A stretch of DNA of 39,782 nt from Calditrichota bacterium (GTDB lineage: Bacteria > Calditrichota > Calditrichia > RBG-13-44-9 > J042). The notes under the pieces were generated by a model. It had not been told where the DNA came from and searched no databases. It saw only the letters and a list, made by a program, of their open reading frames with translations. This document shows, piece by piece, positions 25,940 to 33,324 of this stretch (position 1 is its first letter; each line of letters opens with the position of its first letter). The DNA lies in assembly GCA_003696445.1 (NCBI GenBank), contig RFHE01000269.1:1-39782 (forward strand), given 5' to 3'. A program made the position numbers and the translations under genes.

Positions 25940-26799
25940 TGAAGGATCAGGCGGCACAATTACGCGAGCTGGTTCAGGATAATGGTCAATCGGTGGCTTC
26001 TTCGCCGGGCAGCGGCCAAATACACCTGGTGGCCAGCGGCAAGGGCGGGGTGGGTAAAAGTGTGTTTGCCCTGGCTCTGGCCGGTGCCTGGGCTCGCCTG
26101 GGCCTGCGCGTCCTGCTGGTGGATGCCGATTTGGCTTCCCCATCCCTCCATGTGCTCAGCGGGTTGGATGCTCCCTTCACTGTCCAGGTGATGTTGAAGC
26201 GCGGTGCGGAACGGCTCAACTTGGACCAGCTTCATTTAACGGAAAATCTCTGGCTGCTGCCGGGAAGCCATTCCGGAAGAGAGCAACACCTAGAGCAGAT
26301 GGCCGATGTGCACTATTTCGCCGAGCAGTTGGACCAACTTGCTCCCCGCTTCGACCGATTGTTGATCGACACTCGTACCGGTGTCAGCCGGTGGAACCTC
26401 GGGTTGTTCCAGTATGCGGACTGCATTTACCTGCTTACGCAAACGGAGCCGACCAGCGTAATCGAAACGTATTTGTTTGTCAAAGCGGTTCGCCCCTACC
26501 TGGATATGCGTAAGCTGCGCCTGGTGGTCAATCAGAGCCTCTCCGAAGAAGGAGCGTTGGAAGCCCATCACCATTTAAACCTTGCCCTGATGCATTTTTT
26601 GAAAACTCAGCTGCCCCTGGCCGCACATCTGCCCTTCGATCCAGAGCTGCGGGAAGCCCTAGTCAGTCAACTGCCTTTTTGGACCGAGGCACTAAGCACC
26701 ACTGCTTTAGACAAAATCCGGCAGCTGGCAAATAAAGAAAGTAACGCTGAACAAGAATCTGTGAATGTGATACCCAAAAACAGGGAGGTGCTGCCATGA
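25939..26799 (+). CDS. flhG: Flagellar number regulator FlhG (MinD-like ATPase)
   Basis: The product has 286 residues. The extreme N-terminus reads KDQAAQLRELV, matching the DQAxxLR motif with which FlhG activates the FlhF GTPase. The deviant Walker A VASGKGGVGKSVFALAL (about 31-47) and VDADLASPSLHVLSG follow. The usual DTxAG region reads LLIDTRTGVSRWN. FlhG (FleN, YlxH, MinD2) limits flagellar number and, in some species, represses sigma-54 flagellar activators. That fits the sigma-54 promoter seen at motB, although the activator is not here. The C-terminal end overlaps the next small gene by 4 bases. Confidence 0.93.
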   Translation: MKDQAAQLRELVQDNGQSVASSPGSGQIHLVASGKGGVGKSVFALALAGAWARLGLRVLLVDADLASPSLHVLSGLDAPFTVQVMLKRGAERLNLDQLHLTENLWLLPGSHSGREQHLEQMADVHYFAEQLDQLAPRFDRLLIDTRTGVSRWNLGLFQYADCIYLLTQTEPTSVIETYLFVKAVRPYLDMRKLRLVVNQSLSEEGALEAHHHLNLALMHFLKTQLPLAAHLPFDPELREALVSQLPFWTEALSTTALDKIRQLANKESNAEQESVNVIPKNREVLP

Positions 26800-27053
26800 A
26801 ACAGCTCCCATTTAAGCTAAGCCTGCTGGTTTTCTTTATCGCTTTGCTCTCCGGCTTTTACAGCGAGCTCGGCCTGATGGAAAATTTGATTCGGGCTTTC
26901 GTGATTTACTTGGTTTTCTCGGTGATTGTTCTGCTGGTGATGCTGGTGCACACTCAGATTCAGTACAGTGTGCTGACCAGCCGGCAGCAGCGTAAACCAG
27001 CCGAGCAGGAAGCCCATTCGATGGCTATGGAAAATTCATTAAATCAACAATAA
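26796..27053 (+). CDS. Unknown small membrane protein between flhG and fliA
   Basis: The product has 85 residues and is not recognised. Two hydrophobic helices are clear: about 7-23 (KLSLLVFFIALLSGFY) and 31-53 (IRAFVIYLVFSVIVLLVMLV). A Gln/Glu-rich hydrophilic C-terminus of about 30 residues follows. GGGAGGTG precedes the ATG, which overlaps the flhG stop (ATGA). fliA follows after 12 bases. The tight coupling shows it belongs to the flagellar transcript. A role at the membrane with FlhF/FlhG or in controlling FliA is possible, but nothing in its sequence proves it. Confidence 0.8.
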   Translation: MKQLPFKLSLLVFFIALLSGFYSELGLMENLIRAFVIYLVFSVIVLLVMLVHTQIQYSVLTSRQQRKPAEQEAHSMAMENSLNQQ

Positions 27054-27065
27054 AAGGGGCGAACC

Positions 27066-27821
27066 ATGAAAGCCACAGTCGATCCATTGTGGAAGAAGTA
27101 CTATGAATGTAAAACCGACGAGCTTCGGCAGCGCCTGATGGTGAAATATCTGGGTCTGGTTCACTATGTGGTGAACAAACTGTTCAAAAGCATTCCCCAG
27201 AACATTGAACGAAACGATCTGGTAAATATCGGCGTGCTCGGGCTCAGTGAGGCGCTGGATCGCTACAATCCCTATTTTGGAATCAAGTTCGAGACCTACG
27301 CCATTCCCCGCATCAAGGGGGCGATTATCGACGAACTACGAAAGCAGGACTGGATGCCCCGTTCCCTGCGGTCCAAATCCAACTTGATCAAAAAAGCCAT
27401 CGACGAGCTCGAGCAAACCACCCGTGGCGAGGTGTCCGACCAGGAAGTGGCCAACTATTTGGGCATCAGCGAAAAGGAATACCTGACCTGGCAGTCACAA
27501 CTGAACCGGACCAATGTGGTCTCCCTGGACAAACCTAATCCTAACTACGACGACCACAATTTGTACGAGGCCATTGAAGACCCAGCGGGGGAAAACCCTA
27601 TGGAGAACATGGAAAATGAAGAAATGAAAGCCCTGTTGGTTAAAATCATCAAGCAATTGCCGGAAAAAGCCCGCATGGCCATTACCCTCTACTATTACGA
27701 ACGACTTACCTTTAAAGAAATTGGCAAAATCCTCAATGTGTCGGAGTCGCGCATTTCTCAGATCCATTCGGAAACCATTGAGCGAATGCGAAAAATGTTA
27801 ACCAAAGAACTCTATGTCTGA
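27066..27821 (+). CDS. fliA: RNA polymerase sigma-28 factor FliA
   Basis: The product has 251 residues of the FliA/WhiG class. Region 2 carries YLGLVHYVVNKLFKSIPQNI, LVNIGVLGLSEALDRYNPYF, and KFETYAIPRIKGAIIDELRK followed by QDWMPRSLR. Region 3 is EVSDQEVANYLGISEKEYLT. Region 4 includes LPEKARMAITLYYYERLTFK and the helix-turn-helix EIGKILNVSESRISQIHSET. It directs RNA polymerase to late flagellar promoters of the TAAA-N15-GCCGATAA type; one near-perfect site lies before flbD-motA here. No FlgM anti-sigma gene is seen in the window. AGGGG precedes the ATG. Confidence 0.96.
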   Translation: MKATVDPLWKKYYECKTDELRQRLMVKYLGLVHYVVNKLFKSIPQNIERNDLVNIGVLGLSEALDRYNPYFGIKFETYAIPRIKGAIIDELRKQDWMPRSLRSKSNLIKKAIDELEQTTRGEVSDQEVANYLGISEKEYLTWQSQLNRTNVVSLDKPNPNYDDHNLYEAIEDPAGENPMENMENEEMKALLVKIIKQLPEKARMAITLYYYERLTFKEIGKILNVSESRISQIHSETIERMRKMLTKELYV

Positions 27822-27974
27822 ATTTTCGACATCTGATGCTGGGGTGCCGGGCAGATTGGGCGCCAATTGCAAAGAGCGGGAAATTGTTACCTCAGTGTAA
27901 ACAATTACTTACGGAATGTACGGATGTGGCTGGTATTAAATTTGTAAGTTTTACTCAAGTCCGGGAGATGCACC

Positions 27975-28307
27975 ATGGCAGATCCCATTCAATTGCAGCA
28001 TCTGCAAACCGGGTCGCTTTCTGCGGAACGGCAATATCAGAGTCAGCGCAATTTACCCGAGTTGCAAAAACGTCTCTTTGAGGCTGAAGTTCTAAAACAG
28101 TTCGAGCTGACGCAACATACGGTAGAGGAGAGTGAGAAGACAGAGCGCAATCGCATTGATGGACGGCGACGTGAGCAGCAGGCCGGGAATGAACACGGCC
28201 CTGGCCGTCAAAAAAAGGACAAAGAATCTGAACAGCAGCCACCTTTTCAGCAAAAAATTGTGAAGGGTGAGGACGGGACTATTAAACATTTGGATGTAAA
28301 AATTTAG
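27975..28307 (+). CDS. Unknown small charged protein downstream of fliA
   Basis: The product has 110 residues, is unrecognised, and has no signal peptide or membrane segment. Residues 30-60 are predicted to be helical and amphipathic (LPELQKRLFEAEVLKQFELT). Residues 65-95 are very rich in Arg, Lys, Glu and Gln, and the C-terminus IVKGEDGTIKHLDVKI looks like a short beta hairpin. GGGAG lies 8 bases before the ATG. A 153-base gap after fliA allows a separate promoter, but no clear sigma-28 or sigma-54 match was found there. The HDOD gene follows after 3 bases, so they are probably co-transcribed. Confidence 0.7.
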   Translation: MADPIQLQHLQTGSLSAERQYQSQRNLPELQKRLFEAEVLKQFELTQHTVEESEKTERNRIDGRRREQQAGNEHGPGRQKKDKESEQQPPFQQKIVKGEDGTIKHLDVKI

Positions 28308-28310
28308 ACT

Positions 28311-29225
28311 ATGAAGAAGGAACGCATTGATCTGGATTTTCTGGAGCGGAAGGTAAAGAATCTGGCACGGCTTTCCACCCTGCCCCACGTAGCGGCCAAA
28401 GTGACCGAAATGGTGGAAAATCCTCGCACGTCCGCTTCCACCCTGGCCAAGATTATTTCTTCGGATCAGGTACTTGCTGCCCGGATTCTACGACTCGCGA
28501 ATTCGGCTTATTACGGATTTCCACGTAAGATATCCACCATTAATTTGGCCATTGTGGTGTTGGGATTTAATGCTCTACGGGACCTGGTGCTCTCCATTGC
28601 CGTGGTGGACCGGTTTCTAGAGAATCAACCCGATTCGGTGGACATGGATCAATTCTGGCGCCACGCGCTGATTGTAGGCATGGGGGCACGAGCCATTTCC
28701 CGTTTGAGTGGATATCCGGTGCCGGGAGAATGCTTTGTAACCGGTCTGGTTCACGACATCGGCTATTTGGTGCTGGTGCAGCATTTCAGTGCTCTTTTTG
28801 AGGAAATTTACCAGGTGGCCCAGGAAACCAACTGTCCCTTTCGGGAGGCAGAAAAGCGGGTTCTGGGCATCACTCATTCGGACATTGGTGCCTGGCTGGC
28901 CGAAGGATGGAACCTTCCCGAAAAACTGGTGCAGGCGGTTAAGTATCACCACGAACCGGAAAAGGCGCTGGTGCACACCGACCTGGTCTGGATTATTCAC
29001 TGGGCGGACAAAGTGAGCTACACCATTGGGGAAGGCAATGGTTTCCCTGCCGAAGAAGCCATCGACCCCGATCAGGTTGAGCAAGAACTGCAAAAACATT
29101 TCAAAGTAAACTGGCCGTTGGCCTTCTACCAGCGCAAATTTGAAGAAGAATCGCATAAAGTAAACGACTTTTTAGCCATTTTAACCCAACCTCCAAAGCC
29201 GGTTAAGCGTTTTGAATCTGTTTGA
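28311..29225 (+). CDS. HDOD-domain signalling protein
   Basis: The product has 304 residues. The HDOD domain covers about 15-215: LARLSTLPHVAAKVTEMVEN, IISSDQVLAARILRLANSAY, YGFPRKISTINLAIVVLGFN, and TGLVHDIGYLVLVQHFSALF. HDOD proteins resemble HD-type phosphodiesterases but are mostly non-catalytic scaffolds in signalling. Here an HD pair (LVHDIGYL) is kept, but the full metal set was not found. HDOD genes near flagellar and chemotaxis genes are common. The gene begins 3 bases after the preceding stop, with no good Shine-Dalgarno, and the histidine kinase gene follows within 30 bases. Confidence 0.88.
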   Translation: MKKERIDLDFLERKVKNLARLSTLPHVAAKVTEMVENPRTSASTLAKIISSDQVLAARILRLANSAYYGFPRKISTINLAIVVLGFNALRDLVLSIAVVDRFLENQPDSVDMDQFWRHALIVGMGARAISRLSGYPVPGECFVTGLVHDIGYLVLVQHFSALFEEIYQVAQETNCPFREAEKRVLGITHSDIGAWLAEGWNLPEKLVQAVKYHHEPEKALVHTDLVWIIHWADKVSYTIGEGNGFPAEEAIDPDQVEQELQKHFKVNWPLAFYQRKFEEESHKVNDFLAILTQPPKPVKRFESV

Positions 29226-29253
29226 ACTGGCCAAACCCAAAGGGAGAATAGGG

Positions 29254-30690
29254 ATGTTTTCCAAACAGGCAATCCACCAGGACGTGGAGGATGCGTCGGC
29301 TGCCCGCAGCAAACGGGTGAGCCAGTCCGAAAAGTTGGCCGCATTGATTGAGGAATACGCCGCCGAAATTTCCCGGCTGAAAGCCGAAAACGAACGGCTG
29401 AGAGCCGCGGTGGAAAGCGAGCAGGCGGTTAGAGGGGATCTTTCGCTGTTTATGGACCAGTTTCTGACCATTCAGCGTGCCTCGAATTTGATTACACAGC
29501 ACCTGAGTTATCCCAAAATTGCCCGTGCTTTGCTGGATCTTTGCCGGCGAATTATCCCCGACGCCAACGGGGACCTGTATTTGTTCCAACACGATGGCTG
29601 GAGCGCTGCACTGAATGCCCCGGAGTTTCCTTATTACCCGCTGGTGGAACACATGCATGCCGAGGGCATTGTTGATTGGTTGTGGGAAAACGATAATACC
29701 ATTGTAGTTCCGGTGGACGATTTCGCTTTCCCGGTAATCAATCCGCCCAATGAGGGATGCTTCATTTGTGCCCCGCTGGTTTCCAATGGACACCGGTTGG
29801 GCATCTTATTGATTTACAGCCGCCAGGATCAAAAAGATTTTTCGCTGGAGAAACTGGAACTGCTAAATCTGCTGGTTAAGCAAAGTTCGGTGGCCATTCA
29901 ATACACCCGGTTGTACAAGCAACTGGAGCAGACCCACCAGGAGCTGAAAAACAGCCAGAAAAATCTGGTGCAGGCGATTCGCATGGCCACCGTGGGCGAA
30001 ATTTCGGGGGGTATAGCGCACGAGATTAACAATCCTCTGCAAATTATTCTCGGCAAAATTCAGATTTCGTTGATGAAAGATCCTAACAACGAAACCTTAC
30101 GCATGGTGGAAACCCAGGCCATGCGGATTGCAGCTATTGTGCGCGGCTTAATGACGCTGGCCCGGCAGAAGGATGTGCAAAGCCGCCAGTATGTTCCGGT
30201 GGCCTCTGTGCTGGAGCAAACCCTGGAGCTGGTCCGCGGTCAGATTGAAAAGCGCGGTGTTAAAGTAGGGATTAAAGTAGAGCCAAATCTGCCACTGGTA
30301 CATGTCAATACCGTTCAACTGCAACAAGTAATTCTGCATTTTCTGCTCAACGCCAAAAGGCAATTGGTCCACGGGGGGCAACTCACCGTGCATGTGGGCA
30401 TGCAAAAACCGGGATGGGTCAGCATTGAAATTAAAGATACCGGTGTGCCCATCGAGGCCGAGGTGCTTCAGGGGGCCCTAGAGCCGTTTACTGGAACCGG
30501 AAATCAATCCTGCTCGGAGAATCATCTGGGACTGACCGTGAGCGTTCAGATGATTCGAGAAATGGGTGGGGAGGTAGAAATGGAATCGGCTTCGGGCAAG
30601 GGCAATCGAATTGTGATTTATTTACCGCCATACAATGCGGAGGAACCAAGCAATGGCAATGGAGGCCTGCTGGAAACGGCGGCGGGGTAG
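29254..30690 (+). CDS. GAF-domain sensor histidine kinase
   Basis: The product is 478 residues from ATG 29254. GGGAG lies about 7 bases upstream; an in-frame TTG at 29212 would overlap the HDOD stop and has no such site. A coiled coil (about 20-60) leads into a GAF-like domain (about 70-215). The HisKA part has the phosphorylation site GGIAHEINNPLQIILGKIQ (H256). The ATPase domain keeps LLNAKRQL (N box), IEIKDTGVPIEAEV (G1 with the adenine-binding Asp) and ENHLGLTVSVQMI (G2). No membrane segment is visible, so it is probably cytoplasmic. No partner response regulator gene is adjacent. The kinases FlrB/FleS that drive sigma-54 flagellar activators are possible analogues. Confidence 0.88.
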   Translation: MFSKQAIHQDVEDASAARSKRVSQSEKLAALIEEYAAEISRLKAENERLRAAVESEQAVRGDLSLFMDQFLTIQRASNLITQHLSYPKIARALLDLCRRIIPDANGDLYLFQHDGWSAALNAPEFPYYPLVEHMHAEGIVDWLWENDNTIVVPVDDFAFPVINPPNEGCFICAPLVSNGHRLGILLIYSRQDQKDFSLEKLELLNLLVKQSSVAIQYTRLYKQLEQTHQELKNSQKNLVQAIRMATVGEISGGIAHEINNPLQIILGKIQISLMKDPNNETLRMVETQAMRIAAIVRGLMTLARQKDVQSRQYVPVASVLEQTLELVRGQIEKRGVKVGIKVEPNLPLVHVNTVQLQQVILHFLLNAKRQLVHGGQLTVHVGMQKPGWVSIEIKDTGVPIEAEVLQGALEPFTGTGNQSCSENHLGLTVSVQMIREMGGEVEMESASGKGNRIVIYLPPYNAEEPSNGNGGLLETAAG

Positions 30691-32206
30691 TGGATTGACC
30701 CGCCTGGTAGCGCTCCTGCTGATCTGGACGATCTGCCAGGTGCCGCACCGTGCATTTTCTGAACTCATTGTTACCCAAACTGCACACAATAGCCATCTTC
30801 GTCTCTCCCTTCCTCCCGGCGTCGAAACGCGCCTGCTTAATTTTTCTCCTGCGCGGAAAATTTTGATCAAAATGATCGCCAATCAGCCCCTGGATACAAA
30901 ACGGTTGCTTGGCAGCTACCATTTCCCGGAAACTTCGGGTCTGATGGGGCTGCGCCTCTCCGAACTGGGAGCAAACAGCTATTTGCTGGTGGTGGAACTG
31001 GTCGATCGGCTGGAATTTACCCTCCAGTCCCAATCGGGTGCCCTCTCTCTGGAGGTGGCCGATGAGCCGTTTCACAATCTGCTCACCGCCTGGTACCTGC
31101 GCGGCCTTTACTATCAGCGCGCCGGCGATCTGGGCTCTGCGCTGCAGTACTACCGAAAAATTGTTTTTCGGAATCGATCCCACCCTTACGCTTACTTTAA
31201 AGCGGGGCAAATTCGGATGGCCTGGGGACAATACCGGTTGGCTGAAATCAATTTCAATAAGGCGCTGCACAACCAGTGCGATTCCACCGGCTTGTATCGG
31301 GATCTGGCTCGTCTTTACGAAAAAACCGGACGCGCTGCTCTGGCCACCAGGTATCGGCAAAAATACCAGCAGCATGTGCAGAAAGCTCCCTTGAAAGTGG
31401 ATTCCTCCCCGAAGAAATCAGAGAACGACCCTTTGAAGATTCGGCTGGTGGAGCATTCTACCACTTCGGACAGCGCCGGTGACACAGGAATGCAAACCTT
31501 GGCCGCTTCCGATAAGGGAGGACGCTCTGTTCGTTTGCACAAGGCTGCTTCGCTGCAACCCGCCGATCGAGCTTCTGCTAGGAACCGACCGGGAAAACAC
31601 AAGCCGATGCTTTCCGGGCAAGTGGTTTTGTTGATTGGTCTGGCATTTGCATCAATATTAATGGGGCTGGTAGTGTTTAGTTGGCTGCGGCGCCTGAATC
31701 CTTTTCCGGCACAGAAAAAACAGCCTGAACCAGAGCTGGACATGGATGCGTTTTTAGCGCAAAAAATGCGCTTGCTGAATTTGGCCAGCGAGGCCGGGTC
31801 CAATGAGCCATTGGAAGCAACCAATGGGGCTCCACTGCTCGAGGCGGAAAGCGAACCGGAACCTTCCCTTCCCGATTGGCCGGTCAGCCCTGGGGATGTT
31901 GCGCTTTCTCCGGTGGCAGAACTTGGAGAGCAGTCCGCGCCCCTGGCGGCACAGGAAAGCAAAGGTAGCAAAGTGCAGCGTTTGGCTCGGGAACTCAATG
32001 TGCCGGCTGGCGAACTGGAACTGGCGGTGAATCTTTCGGCAGGAAAAACAGATCCCTCCGTTCGAGCGGGAAATCCTGCTGCTGAAATTTTGAAACTCTA
32101 TCAGCAACATGTTCCCGTGGCCGAAATTGCGCGCAAAATGAATCTTGGACAGAACGAAGTTGAATTATATTTGAAGTTTCACAACGCACTAATGGTCAAT
32201 CCCTGA
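30653..32206 (+). CDS. Membrane protein with TPR repeats and a cytoplasmic HTH-like domain
   Basis: The product is 517 residues from ATG 30653, which overlaps the kinase end by 38 bases; GGAGG lies 9 bases upstream. A signal peptide covers about 1-37 (LTRLVALLLIWTICQVPHRA). Residues about 40-135 form a beta-rich domain. Residues about 142-240 are TPR-like repeats (WYLRGLYYQRAGDLGSALQY; HPYAYFKAGQIRMAWGQYRL). A charged, Ser-rich linker follows, and a single transmembrane helix lies at about 317-345. A long acidic, Pro-rich stretch then leads to a C-terminal helical domain (AAEILKLYQQHVPVAEIARK followed by MNLGQNEVELYLKF). That end resembles the short HTH-like domain seen in some flagellar-cluster proteins (DUF6115-type). 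The predicted topology puts the TPRs in the periplasm and the HTH-like end in the cytoplasm. No function is known. Confidence 0.8.
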   Translation: MAMEACWKRRRGSGLTRLVALLLIWTICQVPHRAFSELIVTQTAHNSHLRLSLPPGVETRLLNFSPARKILIKMIANQPLDTKRLLGSYHFPETSGLMGLRLSELGANSYLLVVELVDRLEFTLQSQSGALSLEVADEPFHNLLTAWYLRGLYYQRAGDLGSALQYYRKIVFRNRSHPYAYFKAGQIRMAWGQYRLAEINFNKALHNQCDSTGLYRDLARLYEKTGRAALATRYRQKYQQHVQKAPLKVDSSPKKSENDPLKIRLVEHSTTSDSAGDTGMQTLAASDKGGRSVRLHKAASLQPADRASARNRPGKHKPMLSGQVVLLIGLAFASILMGLVVFSWLRRLNPFPAQKKQPEPELDMDAFLAQKMRLLNLASEAGSNEPLEATNGAPLLEAESEPEPSLPDWPVSPGDVALSPVAELGEQSAPLAAQESKGSKVQRLARELNVPAGELELAVNLSAGKTDPSVRAGNPAAEILKLYQQHVPVAEIARKMNLGQNEVELYLKFHNALMVNP

Positions 32207-32229
32207 CCAGAGGCCTGTGTGGATAATCG

Positions 32230-33324
32230 ATGAGCCTGAAGATAAATCAGCTTCTGGAAGGCGACTTGCTTTCCGGGCGGGTCGTACGCCGGCTGGGGCC
32301 ATACCTGTTTGAGGTGGCCTTGTTGGGAGCTGTTCTCCCGGTCAACAGCAATGCCGGCCTGAGCGAAGGCCAACAGGTGCTGGTGCAAGTGCTGAAAAAA
32401 TCTCCAAGGCTTCATTTGAAGTTTCTAGGCACCTTGGATTCGAAAGGCCAGCGCGAGATTTTTCATCACCTCAGTCAGGTGGTGGGCAAAAGCCGCCCGC
32501 AATTTTTTGCCGCACTGCATCGTCTTCTGCAGAGCGAAACGGTTCCCCTAAACGCAACTCATTTGCGGAAATTAAACCGGCAATGGCTTCATTCCATTGT
32601 CTCCGATCCCCTGCACTGGTTATTACCCTATGCCCTTCAACGGGGGCTTTCCTTGCCCCAAGGCAGTTTTCGGGAAGACTTTCTCGTTGAGCTGTTTTTC
32701 AATTGTCCATCAAACAATTTAGATTGGGCAGCGCTCCTGTCGGATGGCGGTTGCCCTGGGGAAACGCCCGCCGGTCCGGGTTTTGAGCTGGTGGATCCAC
32801 CTGCTCTGAACGGTGGGCTCGACTGGAGAAAAGAACTGCTTAGCTTTGTGCGTCTCATGCTGAAGTTTAAAAACGGTTTTTTTCGAGTAGGACAAACCGA
32901 GAGTTTGTTGCCCGGAATCGGAGTTTTGGGCTTATATTTCCGGCGTCAAATGGATTGGCTTCGAGGCGGGAAGTGGGCTGTTTTTCCCAAAAGCGGCAAA
33001 GAGGAGAACCAGTTCTGGGGAGTGAAGATGACCGAACAGTTGATGGGGCCGCTGCAAGGGGAGTTTTTCTGGTTGTCTTCGTCGGCAAGGGCAGTATGGC
33101 TGGTTGGTGAGGGACGGTTAACGGGCGGGCGATTGAGCATTCGATTATTCGATTCCGGCCCGGTGGCACCGCTCCGAATCGAGCAAAAGGCACAGGCCCA
33201 ACTCGTTCAGGCGTGCAAGGCTTTGGGATACGAGGAGGTGTTTCTTTCCTGTACCCCGCACAGGGATGTGTTGAGCGTACTGTCCAAATTAGCCAACACT
33301 AAACACTGGGAGTGGTCATGCTGA
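32230..33324 (+). CDS. FliK-like protein, second copy (divergent)
   Basis: The product has 364 residues. The N-terminus is a beta-barrel-like module (LLEGDLLSGRVVRRLGPYLF, then GLSEGQQVLVQVLKK and LHLKFLG). Such modules precede FliK-type domains in non-enteric species. The C-terminus (about 290-350) resembles a Flg_hook domain: AVWLVGEGRLTGGRLSIRLF, then AQAQLVQACKALGYEEVFLS. The middle is helical and unlike known families. Assignment to the hook-length/export-switch family is by fold pattern, not strong sequence match. No clear Shine-Dalgarno precedes the ATG, which lies 23 bases after the TPR gene. The end overlaps the next gene by 7 bases. Confidence 0.6.
   Translation: MSLKINQLLEGDLLSGRVVRRLGPYLFEVALLGAVLPVNSNAGLSEGQQVLVQVLKKSPRLHLKFLGTLDSKGQREIFHHLSQVVGKSRPQFFAALHRLLQSETVPLNATHLRKLNRQWLHSIVSDPLHWLLPYALQRGLSLPQGSFREDFLVELFFNCPSNNLDWAALLSDGGCPGETPAGPGFELVDPPALNGGLDWRKELLSFVRLMLKFKNGFFRVGQTESLLPGIGVLGLYFRRQMDWLRGGKWAVFPKSGKEENQFWGVKMTEQLMGPLQGEFFWLSSSARAVWLVGEGRLTGGRLSIRLFDSGPVAPLRIEQKAQAQLVQACKALGYEEVFLSCTPHRDVLSVLSKLANTKHWEWSC

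Noticed and set aside
27855-27895. Sigma-54-like TTGGGCGCCAATTGC after fliA
   Set aside because: Spacing is 9 bases between GG and GC, so it does not fit the strict requirement.
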